From Ignavibacteriales bacterium (GTDB lineage: Bacteria; Bacteroidota; Ignavibacteria; Ignavibacteriales; Ignavibacteriaceae): a DNA stretch of 64,000 nt. The translations under genes and the position numbers were made by a program. The DNA is taken from positions 310,001 through 374,000 of the forward strand of contig JADJMD010000012.1 of the NCBI GenBank assembly GCA_016709765.1. The letters are read 5' to 3'. This document shows positions 9,953 to 19,507 of this stretch, piece after piece. A model generated the notes under the pieces. It ran no database searches. It saw only the letters and a program-made list of their open reading frames with translations, and had not been told where the DNA came from. How positions within the stretch are numbered: the stretch's first letter is position 1; each line of letters begins with the position of its first letter.

Positions 9953-10051
9953 GTCATTTCGAACCTGCCTTTGCCGGCAGACAGGCGATGTGATAAAATT
10001 TTCAAAAAAAATGGTGAAGGATTTCTCGGTCGCGCACTCTCTCGAAATGAC
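9953..10051. repeat. Dispersed palindromic repeat, GTCATTTCGA family
   Basis: The ends are inverted copies: GTCATTTCGA at 9953-9962 and TCGAAATGAC at 10042-10051. Inside the left half is a second small palindrome around CCTGCC...GGCAG (9964-9985). This resembles the GCAATGAC repeats at 3451 and 19420 in design but has its own core sequence. It fills most of the gap between divergent genes. Confidence 0.65.
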
Positions 10052-10175
10052 TGTACTCAGTTTTTATAATTATTTGTTAATCACTAAACAAAATTAAATA
10101 AAATCTACCAAACACTTGTAACTGAAAGATTAATTTCTTTGATTTGAAGTACACTTTTCATCAGGGAGTTGAGTT

Positions 10176-11906
10176 ATGAAAAAGTTAGTGATACTTTTTT
10201 CAGTTTTAATATCAATGCAACTATCTGCACAAGTTCCCGATCCACCATTTAATCCAATGACTGCTAATGGTGCAAGACATATATCTTATTACAATGGTCA
10301 ATGGGCACATATTTTATATTGGCAAAATCCCACAAATCTTATATACAATGACGTCTATATTAGCCAAGATTCAAATCTAGTAATAAATCTTGACCCTTCT
10401 GTAAAAGCACTAAGTGGAATAGATTCCTCAAAGGTATTCAGTTCACTTTCGTTAGAAGTTTTAGGAGTAATTGATGTACATACAAAATATTATTGGCGTG
10501 TTGTTGAATATAATTCATTTGGACAAACAGCTGGACCGGTTTGGTACTTTATTTCACAGGGATCATTTTTCAGCTACTGGGAAGATTATTTTTATGGAGA
10601 TTTATCCAACTATACAATTTTACAAATGCAAGGTGCCGTTTGGAATATTTCAAATACAAATTTTGCTGGTGTTCAAGCGCCTGAATTGAGTTTCTATAAT
10701 TCAACTCTCGTTAGTGATACTTCATATTTAATTCTTAATAGTTTTTTTGATTTGAGTTCTTCCATTAATGCTATCGATTTAAACTATAGTTTGGACTGGC
10801 AATCGGGACAATACACTATTGGTTTAGCTTACTCCCTTGATGAAGGATTAACCTGGCTACCAATATGGCAGCAAGATATAACCGAGGATGTTTCCGCCAA
10901 TCAAGCATTTGTAATGGTTCCTAATGAAAATTATGTAAAATTAGCTTTGTTCTGCATAGATACAATTCCTAATTCCGCAGGATATTGGTACATAGATAAT
11001 TTTTTATTAATCTCTCCTCTCTCAACTCCTTCACCTCCAGCACAAATCTGTGCCAATTCTGATAGTGAATCACAAAAAGTATTTTTAAGCTGGAGTCCTG
11101 GAAGCACGATTAACCCAAGCTGGGGATATGTTATTCAAAGAAAAAATGGACTTCCAAATAGTTCCACAGATTACTATCAAATTGCTTGGGTCGGACCAAA
11201 TGTACTTTATTTGGAAGATTCTACCGTCCAATTGGATAGCATATATACTTATCGAATACAGGTTCGTGAAGGGCCTGGAGGCAGTTGGCGATCCACTTGG
11301 AGCAATGAAGCAACTGCTTATGTTCCTGCAATTGTTCCAGTAGAACTTCTCTCCTTCTCTTCGTCTGTTATTGATAATGATGTTACTTTAAATTGGACAA
11401 CTGCAACTGAAACTAATAATTCAGGATTTCAAATCGAAAGACGAGAGACGAAAAACGAAAGAAGCGAGGAATGGAAGAGTATTAGTTTTGTTAATGGACA
11501 CGGAACCACAACAGAACCGCAAACATATTCATACAAAGATGAAAATCTTTCTGCTGGAAAGTATCAATACAGATTAAAGCAAATAGATTTTGATGGTACG
11601 TTTGAATACTCAAACATAATTGAAGTTGAAATTCTTCCACCAGCAAAATTTTCTTTAGAACAGAATTATCCTAACCCGTTTAATCCATCAACAAAAATTA
11701 GTTGGCAGTCTCCAATTGACAGCTGGCAAACATTAAAAGTTTTTGATGTTTTGGGAAATGAAGTTGCATTAATAGTTAATGAATTTAAACCCGCCGGAAA
11801 TTATGAGACTGAGTTTGATGCTTCTAAACTTTCAAGTGGCATTTATTACTATCAGCTTAAGGTGGGTGAATTTGTTCAATCTAAAAAAATGATTTTGTTG
11901 AAATGA
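10176..11906 (+). CDS. Secreted protein with T9SS type A sorting tail
   Basis: 576 residues with a signal peptide (first ~19, ending QLSAQ). The middle contains fibronectin-III-like stretches. The C-terminal ~85 residues are a T9SS sorting domain starting near EQNYPNPFNPSTKI and ending in SSGIYYYQLKVGEF...KMILLK. That marks export through the outer membrane by type IX secretion. No catalytic motif was recognised, so the function is unknown. It shares an ATGA overlap with the following methyltransferase gene. The sorting-tail DNA is very similar to that of the gene ending at 16829. Confidence 0.85.
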   Translation: MKKLVILFSVLISMQLSAQVPDPPFNPMTANGARHISYYNGQWAHILYWQNPTNLIYNDVYISQDSNLVINLDPSVKALSGIDSSKVFSSLSLEVLGVIDVHTKYYWRVVEYNSFGQTAGPVWYFISQGSFFSYWEDYFYGDLSNYTILQMQGAVWNISNTNFAGVQAPELSFYNSTLVSDTSYLILNSFFDLSSSINAIDLNYSLDWQSGQYTIGLAYSLDEGLTWLPIWQQDITEDVSANQAFVMVPNENYVKLALFCIDTIPNSAGYWYIDNFLLISPLSTPSPPAQICANSDSESQKVFLSWSPGSTINPSWGYVIQRKNGLPNSSTDYYQIAWVGPNVLYLEDSTVQLDSIYTYRIQVREGPGGSWRSTWSNEATAYVPAIVPVELLSFSSSVIDNDVTLNWTTATETNNSGFQIERRETKNERSEEWKSISFVNGHGTTTEPQTYSYKDENLSAGKYQYRLKQIDFDGTFEYSNIIEVEILPPAKFSLEQNYPNPFNPSTKISWQSPIDSWQTLKVFDVLGNEVALIVNEFKPAGNYETEFDASKLSSGIYYYQLKVGEFVQSKKMILLK

Positions 11907-12835
11907 CATTTAAAGAAGCCATTAATTTCTATCCTCACATCATAACTGAGGGTTCAATAATCGAACGATTAAAACGTGAGTTCAAATATCCGTTAGATGA
12001 AATTTTATCTAATGCACTTATGATTTATGATGAATCAGGAAAAGTTTTATTAGAAAAGTTATACCGTGAATATATTGATATCGCATTATCAGCAAACTTT
12101 CCCATTATGTTGTTAACTCCTACCTGGCGAGCAAATAAGGAAAGAACTAGTAAAGCTAATATTGATATGAATACAATCAATACTGATGCTTTTATTTTTG
12201 TAGATAAAATTAGAAAATCTTATGAAAATTTTTCTGATAAGATTTATATCGGAGGATTAACGGGCTGCAAAGGTGATGCTTACAAACCTGAAGAAGCGTT
12301 AAGTGAATCTGATGCTTATGAATTTCATAAAGAACAAATGCAGATTCTTGCAGATGCCGGGGTTGATTTTCTTTTAGCTTCCACCCTTCCCGAAATAAAT
12401 GAAGCAAAAGGTATTGCAAAAGCAATGAGTGATACCAAGAAAGATTATGTGATAAGTTTTGTTATTCGAGATAACGGCAAATTACTTGACGGATCTTTAT
12501 TAACAGATGCAATAAGAATTATTGATGATTCAGTTTCCTCTCCACCATTATTTTATTTAACAAATTGTATTCATCCGGATGTGCTTCATAAATCATTTCT
12601 TAATCTCAACGATGAAAACGATATTTTGAAGAAAAGATTATATGGTATTCAAGCTAATGCCTCTAGTAAAAGTCCAGAGGAACTCGACACGCTGGAAGAA
12701 CTTGATGCAGATTCAACGGCAAACTGGGCAAGCGGAATGGCGGATTTAAATAAAAAATACAATCTTAAAATTCTGGGAGGCTGCTGCGGTACCGATGCAA
12801 GATTTATTTCTTCAATGATTGATCATCTTAAATAA
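11903..12835 (+). CDS. Homocysteine S-methyltransferase family protein
   Basis: 310 residues. The fold family is indicated by the zinc-binding cysteines: one in LTNC (about residue 214) and two in GGCCGTD near the C-terminus (about 298-299), plus ITEGSIIERL at the start. The family moves a methyl group onto homocysteine or related thiols, giving methionine. The true methyl donor here cannot be told from sequence. The start overlaps the stop of the T9SS protein gene (ATGA), although the functions look unrelated. Confidence 0.82.
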   Translation: MTFKEAINFYPHIITEGSIIERLKREFKYPLDEILSNALMIYDESGKVLLEKLYREYIDIALSANFPIMLLTPTWRANKERTSKANIDMNTINTDAFIFVDKIRKSYENFSDKIYIGGLTGCKGDAYKPEEALSESDAYEFHKEQMQILADAGVDFLLASTLPEINEAKGIAKAMSDTKKDYVISFVIRDNGKLLDGSLLTDAIRIIDDSVSSPPLFYLTNCIHPDVLHKSFLNLNDENDILKKRLYGIQANASSKSPEELDTLEELDADSTANWASGMADLNKKYNLKILGGCCGTDARFISSMIDHLK

Positions 12836-12838
12836 AGT

Positions 12839-12888
12839 TTGCGTCTCTGTAACTTTGCAAAATAAAAACGTAAAGTGGCAAAGACGCT
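12839..12888. repeat. Imperfect palindrome between convergent genes
   Basis: The arms TTGCGTCTCTGTAACTTTGC (12839-12858) and the reverse complement of 12870-12888 match at most positions. It looks like a degenerate copy of a dispersed palindromic repeat. Its place between two convergent genes suits a bidirectional terminator, though no strong T-run follows. Confidence 0.55.
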
Positions 12889-12896
12889 AAAAATAA

Positions 12897-14360
12897 TTAC
12901 TTAGTATAACTTCCAATCACTTCTTTAATCGCCTCTTCACAAACTTTACAGAATGGTTTATCTCCCTTTGAAAACATAATGCAGTCTAGCATCGGTCTGT
13001 AAATCCCTTTAGGCTGATAGCCGCCGCCTTCAAATACACCAACCATATTCCAGTATTTGCTGCTCATTAAATATTTATCAACTTTTTCTGATTGCTTTTT
13101 ATCTTTCATTGCATATTCTTCTTCAGCAGCCTTAATTTCATTCTCGGGTACACGATTTCTTTTTAATTCAGATACCCAACTATTTAATCTGTTTCTTTCT
13201 TTAAGCCACTCATAACTAAATTTATCAAATTCTTCTTTTTCCCAGGGAGTTGGGATTTCGATTCCTGAAGTTAAATATTTTTTCCATTTAACATTTTTTG
13301 GATCGAGCAATGCGGTAATGTTTGGTTCTACTGGTTCAACAGTTGGTTTGAAGAAATCATTATAAGCAACATCTGAAGTATAGTATTCGTCCGCTAATCC
13401 TGTAAATGAATGGCCAAACTCATGTGTGAATAAATATTTTGCGAATTGGTTATCTGTAGTGTAAGTACAATATTGATTATATATTCCGCCGCCGCCATAA
13501 CGTGCGTGATTAACCTGAATATAAATTGCATCATAAGTAACAAAAGAGGCCAAATCACGCATAGTTTTATTGTCCTCAGTCATTAAATATCTTTCTGAAC
13601 CAAGAGACCAAAAAGTTGTGTTAAGAACTGTGTTAACAAAAATATCTGCGCCGGGCAGATCTGTTCCACTCTCTTCTGACGGTTTGAATACACCATATAT
13701 ATTAAAATTATTTTTTTGTGATTTGTACGGTTCCTGTTCAAAGAAATATTCAACAAACTTATTCAAATCTTTATGAAATTTTTCTTTTTCAGATTTAGTA
13801 TATCCTTCCGCTAAAATTACAATATCAACTTTCGTATGAGGATCACCATTATTAACAGGTTTAAAAATATCTACTGATTCATCTTTGATTCTATCTTTAA
13901 TAACATAAATACTTTGCGGATCAATTAATGTTCTGAAAAATTCATCTAACTCATTTTTATCATTTCTCTTTTCCAATACAAAGGCAATCTTGTTTTTAGG
14001 AACCGGAATAATTGCTGTTTCGTGAAAACTCTTTTGAATTCCATTAATACCATCATCACCCGAAGCATACTCACCAAAAAAAGTATCAAATCCTTTTGAA
14101 TAAATTAAATTACCAGAATTGTAATCGTATATCTTCAAATAATATTTGCCGTTATTAAAATTATCAATCAAATTATTCAAGCTTCCAGCCCAACTTCCAT
14201 ATTGGTATAATTTATCGATTGTTATTATTTCATTTTTTGCATCCCCTATATGAAAATAATCTATACGCAGAGTTTCATCAACGAAGTAATCATCAAAATT
14301 GATTTTGGTTTGAGCAAATGTTGTAAAAGCCAGTATAAAACTTAAAAAGAATATTTTCAT
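12897..14360 (-). CDS. M64-family secreted metallopeptidase
   Basis: 487 residues from the chosen ATG at 14360, preceded by GCGAGG at good spacing; a longer frame to 14405 exists but would bury the signal peptide MKIFFLSFILAFTTFAQ. The zinc site is HEFGHSFTGLADEYY (about residues 313-327), the HExxH...E pattern of the IgA-peptidase M64 family, with an N-terminal beta-rich domain before it. VDIVILAEGYT (about 178-188) is also typical of the family. It should be a periplasmic or secreted zinc protease of unknown substrate. No T9SS tail is present. Confidence 0.9.
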   Translation of the reverse strand: MKIFFLSFILAFTTFAQTKINFDDYFVDETLRIDYFHIGDAKNEIITIDKLYQYGSWAGSLNNLIDNFNNGKYYLKIYDYNSGNLIYSKGFDTFFGEYASGDDGINGIQKSFHETAIIPVPKNKIAFVLEKRNDKNELDEFFRTLIDPQSIYVIKDRIKDESVDIFKPVNNGDPHTKVDIVILAEGYTKSEKEKFHKDLNKFVEYFFEQEPYKSQKNNFNIYGVFKPSEESGTDLPGADIFVNTVLNTTFWSLGSERYLMTEDNKTMRDLASFVTYDAIYIQVNHARYGGGGIYNQYCTYTTDNQFAKYLFTHEFGHSFTGLADEYYTSDVAYNDFFKPTVEPVEPNITALLDPKNVKWKKYLTSGIEIPTPWEKEEFDKFSYEWLKERNRLNSWVSELKRNRVPENEIKAAEEEYAMKDKKQSEKVDKYLMSSKYWNMVGVFEGGGYQPKGIYRPMLDCIMFSKGDKPFCKVCEEAIKEVIGSYTK

Positions 14361-14465
14361 TTTGTCCTCGCTAATTTTAGCACTAAATTTATTTTGTGGT
14401 AGCAATTTAGTAATCTTTTAAAGAACTTAAGAACGTAATTTTTGAATATAAACATCGGATTTAAA

Positions 14466-16829
14466 ATGCATTTGTTTACAAGATTTTTTTCTTTAATAAT
14501 TGTTTTCTCACTTCTGTTCTCAGTCAATTCTTTTTCACAGCAGGATGAGAGCTGGAAACTTTATGATGACTCACAGGTTGCCAGAGTTGATATAACAATC
14601 GATCCCGCAGCCATTGTTTGGCTTTATCAAAACGTACAAAGTGATTCTGAGTTTGTAGCATCATTTCATTTTCAAAATGCATACATTAACGAAACAGTTG
14701 ATTCAATTGGGTTCAGACTACGAGGAAACACTTCTCGTAATGCACAAAAGAAATCTTTTAAAGTTTCATTTAATACATTTTTTCCCGGCAGAGAGTTTTA
14801 TGGTGCTGATAAGCTTAATTTAAATGGAGAACATAATGATCCATCAATTATCCGCAGCAAATTATGCTTTGATCATTACAAAACAATAGGAGTAACTGCC
14901 AGCAGATCTAATCACGTAGAAGTTTATATCAATGGACAATATTATGGTTTGTATATTTCTGTTGAGCATATTGATGATGAATTTTTATATAAAAATTTTG
15001 CTGATGATACTGGCAATTTGTGGAAATGTCTTTATCCTGCAGATTTAAATTATCTTGGAAGTGATCCGAATATCTATAAAAATCTTAACGATAATGGAAG
15101 ACCGGCTTATGAATTAAAGACAAATGAAGAGAATGCAGATTTTTCAAAGTTAGTGCGATTAATAACCATACTTAACAATACTCCCCTCGCATCACTCGAA
15201 GATTCAGTCGAATCTGTAATAGTGGTTCCAGAAGTTTTAAAATATTTTTCAATGAATATTCTTTTTGGGGAGTGGGATGATTATTGGTCTCTAATGAATA
15301 ACTACTATTTATATCACGATCCAACAAATGATATTTTCCACCTGATTCCTTATGATTATGACAACACATTTGGTATTGATTGGTTTGGGATCAACTGGAC
15401 GAATGCTAATCCATACAACTATCCAAAAGTGGTTGGAGGTAATCGACCGCTTGCAGAAAGATTTATGCAAATACCGCAATACAGAAATCTTTACACGCAC
15501 TTTTTAGAATTTTTTAGTTCAAACTTATATTCATTACCGCTTTGGAGTAACAAAATTGACGGGTTAAAGCAAATGATTACTAACTCTGCAAATTTAGATA
15601 CATTTCGTACAAAAGATTATGGTTTTACTATGGATGATTTTAATAACTCTTACTCAGAGTCAGGTTATAACAATCAACATGTTAAATACGGATTAAAAGA
15701 ATTTGTAAATCTTAGAAATGCATCATTATCACCACAACTTTCTTATCAAACGGCAAAACCTATCGTATATAAAATTGATTTCGAACCTAAAAATCCGGGT
15801 GCAAGCGATTCCATTTATGTTTATGCTTCAGCATTTGATAACAATGGGTTGAATGAAGTTTCAATATATTATCAAGAGGTAGGCTCATCAAATACTCAAA
15901 TTTATCCAATGAGTTTTTCTCCAATATCAAATACAAAAATTGTTGAAGAGACGGATCGTTGGATTGGTGTTATTCCTCCGCTTGGGGCAGGTATAACAGG
16001 AAAGTTTTTTGTTTATGTAAAGGACGTACAAAATCAGTCACAATTTTATCCAAGAAAAAATGCAATTGAAATTAAAACTCCACAAATTGTAACCGATGCA
16101 ATTGTTGTAAATGAATTTATGGCGGATAATTCAACTACAATCGCTGATCCAAATGGAGAGTTTGATGATTGGATTGAGCTTTATAATCCAACCGTAAATA
16201 CAATATCCTTAACAGGAAAATTTTTAACAGACAAAAAAGATAATTTGACTAAATATCAATTCACTCAGCCAAATCTTATATTAAATCCAAATCAGTTTTT
16301 ATTAATTTGGTGCGATGAACAACAAGAACAACAAGGCATACACACAAACTTTAAACTTAGTGCGGGCGGTGAATTTATAGCTTTAGTTGATACTGATGGC
16401 ATTACGATAATCGATTCACTTTCATTTGGTCCTCAAACAACAGATATTTCCTTTGGAAGATTTCCTGATGGCACAAATAATTGGTCAACATTATTTCCGA
16501 CACCGGGCATTCCGAATAGTTTTACTTCTGTTGATGATGAAGAATTAATTCCAACTGAATTTAGTTTGAGCGCATATCCAAATCCATTTAATCCTAGTAC
16601 AAAAATCAGTTGGCAGTCTCCAATAGGCAGTTGGCAAACTTTAAAGATTTTTGATTTACTTGGGAATGAGATTATAAGTTTATTGGATGAATATAAATCT
16701 GCAGGGAAATATGAATTAGTTTGGAATGGTAAAAATAGTTTCGGAAATAATGTAAGCTCTGGAATTTATTTTGTAAGAATTCAATCAAATCAACAATCCA
16801 AAAACTTAAAGTTGATATTGTTAAAATAA
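14466..16829 (+). CDS. CotH-like kinase protein with lamin-tail domain and T9SS tail
   Basis: About 787 residues from ATG 14466; a TTG at 14442 would add eight residues. After a signal peptide (ending NSFSQ) comes a CotH domain (FRLRGNTSRN, KLNLNGEHNDPSIIR, YGLYISVEHID, LIPYDYDNTFG). CotH proteins are atypical secreted protein kinases in spores and elsewhere. Then follow a beta-sandwich stretch, a lamin-tail domain (IVVNEFMADN...FDDWIELYNPT), and a T9SS sorting tail with YPNPFNPSTKI. It is likely a large surface-exposed protein. CotH kinase activity is assumed from the family and not visible residue by residue. Confidence 0.88.
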   Translation: MHLFTRFFSLIIVFSLLFSVNSFSQQDESWKLYDDSQVARVDITIDPAAIVWLYQNVQSDSEFVASFHFQNAYINETVDSIGFRLRGNTSRNAQKKSFKVSFNTFFPGREFYGADKLNLNGEHNDPSIIRSKLCFDHYKTIGVTASRSNHVEVYINGQYYGLYISVEHIDDEFLYKNFADDTGNLWKCLYPADLNYLGSDPNIYKNLNDNGRPAYELKTNEENADFSKLVRLITILNNTPLASLEDSVESVIVVPEVLKYFSMNILFGEWDDYWSLMNNYYLYHDPTNDIFHLIPYDYDNTFGIDWFGINWTNANPYNYPKVVGGNRPLAERFMQIPQYRNLYTHFLEFFSSNLYSLPLWSNKIDGLKQMITNSANLDTFRTKDYGFTMDDFNNSYSESGYNNQHVKYGLKEFVNLRNASLSPQLSYQTAKPIVYKIDFEPKNPGASDSIYVYASAFDNNGLNEVSIYYQEVGSSNTQIYPMSFSPISNTKIVEETDRWIGVIPPLGAGITGKFFVYVKDVQNQSQFYPRKNAIEIKTPQIVTDAIVVNEFMADNSTTIADPNGEFDDWIELYNPTVNTISLTGKFLTDKKDNLTKYQFTQPNLILNPNQFLLIWCDEQQEQQGIHTNFKLSAGGEFIALVDTDGITIIDSLSFGPQTTDISFGRFPDGTNNWSTLFPTPGIPNSFTSVDDEELIPTEFSLSAYPNPFNPSTKISWQSPIGSWQTLKIFDLLGNEIISLLDEYKSAGKYELVWNGKNSFGNNVSSGIYFVRIQSNQQSKNLKLILLK

Positions 16830-16841
16830 GCCTATCAACAA

Positions 16842-16868
16842 CCCCTTCCCTAAAGGAAGGGGCTTTTA
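16842..16868 (+). terminator. Rho-independent terminator after the CotH gene
   Basis: Perfect 8-bp stem CCCCTTCC (16842-16849) / GGAAGGGG (16855-16862) with a short loop, followed by CTTTT and an A/T run. It lies directly downstream of the CotH stop codon. Confidence 0.85.
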
Positions 16869-17104
16869 AAAAAATATTTTTTTCATACCCTTTTCAATTT
16901 TCTTGCCCTATTTAACTTAAACGCACTTTTCAAATTCAAAACTGCAAATTCCAACTATCAATTGACAATTTGATACGATTTTCAAGGAAAATCAAGGAAA
17001 AAACCCTTAGATTTGTAGCAGAAATTTTAAATAATACTATAAAAAATGAATCAAAAACTTTTTATACAACAACAAAATCTAAAAGCACAAAGGAGAGTAT
17101 TTCT

Positions 17105-18427
17105 ATGGCTCGTAAGAACGTGTTGATAATGGGCGCTGCTGGACGCGATTTCCACAATTTTAACGTTTACTTTAGAGACAACAACGACTACAATGTTGTT
17201 GCATTCACCGCAACACAAATCCCAAACATTGATGGCAGAACTTATCCAAAAGAACTTGCCGGCAAACTTTATCCAAATGGAATAAAAATTTATGAAGAGA
17301 AAGAACTAGTTCCATTAATTAAAAAATTAAAAGTTGAAGAAGTTGTTTTTGCTTATTCTGATGTTCCGTTTGAATATGTAATGACAAAAGCTTCAATAGT
17401 TAATGCTGCTGGGGTTTCATTCCGTTTACTTGGCGCAGCAGAGACTGAAGTTAAAAGTACAAAACCTGTGATTGCAGTTTTAGCAGTTAGAACAGGATGT
17501 GGTAAATCTCAAACGTCTCGTAAAATTGTTGAGGCATTAACAAAAGCAGGAAAAAAAGTTGTAGCAATTCGTCATCCAATGCCTTATGGTGATCTTGTAA
17601 AACAAAAAGTACAACGCTTTGCAACTTATGCTGATCTTAAAAAACATAAATGCACAATAGAAGAAATTGAAGAGTACGAACCACACGTGGCTAGAGGCGG
17701 AGTTATTTACGCTGGTGTAGATTACGAAGCAATTTTACGTGAAGCTGAAAAAGAAGCTGATGTGATTTTATGGGATGGCGGCAATAATGATTTCTCATTC
17801 TACAAAGCTGATGTAACATTTACAGTTGTTGATCCACACAGACCGGGACACGAAATGAATTATTATCCAGGAAACACTTCCTTAAGAATGGCTGATGCAG
17901 TTGTAATTAATAAAATTGATTCAGCTGACAACGAAGGAATTAATATTGTTAGAGAGAACATTAGAAAAGTAAATCCAACCGCAACTGTTATCGATGGGGC
18001 TTCACCTGTTACCGTAGAACATCCTGAATTAATTAGGGGAAAATGTGTACTTGTTGTTGAAGATGGTCCAACCCTTACACATGGTGAAATGAAATACGGA
18101 GCTGGTGTTGTAGCTGCTCAAAAACTTGGAGCAAAAGAAATCGTTGATCCTAGACCTTTTACTGTTAAGTCAATTACAGATACATTTAAAAAGTATCCTA
18201 ATATCGGTGTATTGCTTCCAGCTATGGGATATGGAGCAGCACAATTAAAAGATCTTGAGACAACAATCAATAACACAAAATGTGATGCAGTTGTAATCGG
18301 AACTCCGATTGATCTTAGTAGATATATCAACATTAAAAAACCAAGCACACGCGTAAAATATGATTTGCAGGAAATCGGTGCTATAACTGTTGAAACTGTA
18401 CTAAGAGATAAGAAAATTATAAAGTAA
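17105..18427 (+). CDS. Cyclic 2,3-diphosphoglycerate synthase-like P-loop NTPase
   Basis: 440 residues from ATG 17105, chosen because AAAGGAG sits upstream at good spacing; the open frame extends further up to a TTG but without a ribosome site. The protein matches the COG2403-type family that includes archaeal cyclic 2,3-diphosphoglycerate synthetase: an N-terminal Rossmann-like part (VLIMGAAGRDFHNFN), a P-loop (VRTGCGKSQTSRK, about 122-134), WDGGNNDFSF, VDPHRPGHE and a C-terminal part with VIGTPIDLSRYI. In methanogens the product is a thermoprotectant. In bacteria the role of this family is not established. The gene stands alone with its own terminator. Confidence 0.82.
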   Translation: MARKNVLIMGAAGRDFHNFNVYFRDNNDYNVVAFTATQIPNIDGRTYPKELAGKLYPNGIKIYEEKELVPLIKKLKVEEVVFAYSDVPFEYVMTKASIVNAAGVSFRLLGAAETEVKSTKPVIAVLAVRTGCGKSQTSRKIVEALTKAGKKVVAIRHPMPYGDLVKQKVQRFATYADLKKHKCTIEEIEEYEPHVARGGVIYAGVDYEAILREAEKEADVILWDGGNNDFSFYKADVTFTVVDPHRPGHEMNYYPGNTSLRMADAVVINKIDSADNEGINIVRENIRKVNPTATVIDGASPVTVEHPELIRGKCVLVVEDGPTLTHGEMKYGAGVVAAQKLGAKEIVDPRPFTVKSITDTFKKYPNIGVLLPAMGYGAAQLKDLETTINNTKCDAVVIGTPIDLSRYINIKKPSTRVKYDLQEIGAITVETVLRDKKIIK

Positions 18428-18437
18428 TATTTTATTA

Positions 18438-18468
18438 GGGGTGTCATTTCATAAATGACCCCCCTTTC
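18438..18468 (+). terminator. Rho-independent terminator after the cDPG-synthase-like gene
   Basis: Inverted repeat GGGGTGTCATTT / AAATGACCCCCC around a short loop (18438-18463), followed by a TTT-containing tract. It lies 10 bp after the stop codon. Confidence 0.8.
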
Positions 18469-18503
18469 CTTTCAAAATCATTCACTAAAAAAACTAATTT
18501 AAA

Positions 18504-18953
18504 ATGATAATCGATAAACTCTCAAACTCAAATCTTTATTCCGGACTTGGTGAAAGAATAAGCAAAGCTTTTACCTATCTAAAAGAAACTGATTTTATTA
18601 AAATGGAATTAGGCAAATACGAAATTGAAGGAGACAATGTCTTTGCTTTAGTTAATGAATACACTACAAAAGATGAAAACGAAGGAAAACTTGAAGCACA
18701 CAAAAAATATATCGATGTTCAGTTTGTAGCAAAAGGCAGCGAGTTAATGGGCTACGCTCCATTAGAAAACCAAAAAGTTATTGATGAATACAACGAACAA
18801 AACGATATAACATTCTTCAGCGGAGATAAATCTTTCACACAAGTAAATGAAGGAATGTTTGCTATCTTTTTCCCCACCGATGTTCATTTACCGGGAATTA
18901 AAGTAAATGAAAGTTCATATGTAAAAAAAATTGTAATTAAAGTTAAGGTTTAA
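18504..18953 (+). CDS. YhcH/YjgK/YiaL family protein
   Basis: 149 residues, full length for the YhcH/YjgK/YiaL (DUF386) cupin-like family. Visible markers are the region LEAHKKYIDVQFVAKGSELMGY and the late IFFPTDVHLPGIKV with a metal-ligand type His. Members occur near sugar (sialic acid, beta-galactoside) pathways and are thought to bind or mutarotate sugars, but the exact activity is not settled. It lies 4 bp before the next gene, so the two are probably co-transcribed. Confidence 0.88.
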   Translation: MIIDKLSNSNLYSGLGERISKAFTYLKETDFIKMELGKYEIEGDNVFALVNEYTTKDENEGKLEAHKKYIDVQFVAKGSELMGYAPLENQKVIDEYNEQNDITFFSGDKSFTQVNEGMFAIFFPTDVHLPGIKVNESSYVKKIVIKVKV

Positions 18954-18957
18954 TTGT

Positions 18958-19443
18958 ATGATTGATATTTCATATAAATACGGCGGAGCAAAAGCACTTG
19001 TAGCGTTACACGAAATACATTTGCGATCATTTTATGCAACCTGGAAGGAAGCAAAAAAACTAAATGTAAAACTTCCAGTTACTGATGATCCATTTTACAA
19101 ATCATTAGATACACTACTCTATCATCTTCTACGCTCAGCAAGAGGTTATATGATCTGGATGTGTGATAAATTAGAATTGAATGATCCGCAAATTTATGAA
19201 ACTCCACCAGCAGAAATAATAGAACAAAAAGCTGTAGAACAACTAACTCATTTATTTGAAAGATGGAAATTGCCCCTCGCAAATGTTGAACCTGAATTAT
19301 TTGAAGATAAAGTTTACAAATCTAATTGGGGAGTTGATTATTGCATAGATGCTATGTTAGAACACGCAGTAGTGCATCCAATTCGACACGAGTTTCAATT
19401 GAAGAATCTTATAAATAACGTCATCACGAGTGAAACGAAGTGA
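18958..19443 (+). CDS. DinB-like four-helix protein
   Basis: 161 residues, helix-rich. Histidines at LLYHLLRS and EHAVVHPIRHEF are placed like the metal-binding histidines of the DinB/YfiT superfamily, which often act in bacillithiol or glutathione-like thiol transfer. Overall similarity is only suggestive. The last seven codons, including the TGA stop, lie inside the left arm of the palindromic repeat at 19420-19498, so the C-terminus may have been altered by that insertion. Confidence 0.6.
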   Translation: MIDISYKYGGAKALVALHEIHLRSFYATWKEAKKLNVKLPVTDDPFYKSLDTLLYHLLRSARGYMIWMCDKLELNDPQIYETPPAEIIEQKAVEQLTHLFERWKLPLANVEPELFEDKVYKSNWGVDYCIDAMLEHAVVHPIRHEFQLKNLINNVITSETK

Positions 19444-19498
19444 TCTGTTTATACTAAAGATTGCTTCTCCCGACTAGATTCGTTGGGATGGCAATGAC
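19420..19498. repeat. Dispersed palindromic repeat, GCAATGAC family, copy 2
   Basis: The left arm starts GTCATCACGAGTGAAACGAAG (19420-19440) and the right arm ends GATTGCTTC...GGCAATGAC (to 19498). Design and core match the element at 3451-3538. It sits between convergent genes and supplies the stop codon of the upstream one. Confidence 0.75.
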
Positions 19499-19507
19499 AA
19501 TTCTATT

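Noticed and set aside
12897..14405. Longer N-terminus for the M64 peptidase
   Set aside because: It would put 15 residues before a clear signal peptide, and the ribosome site points to 14360.
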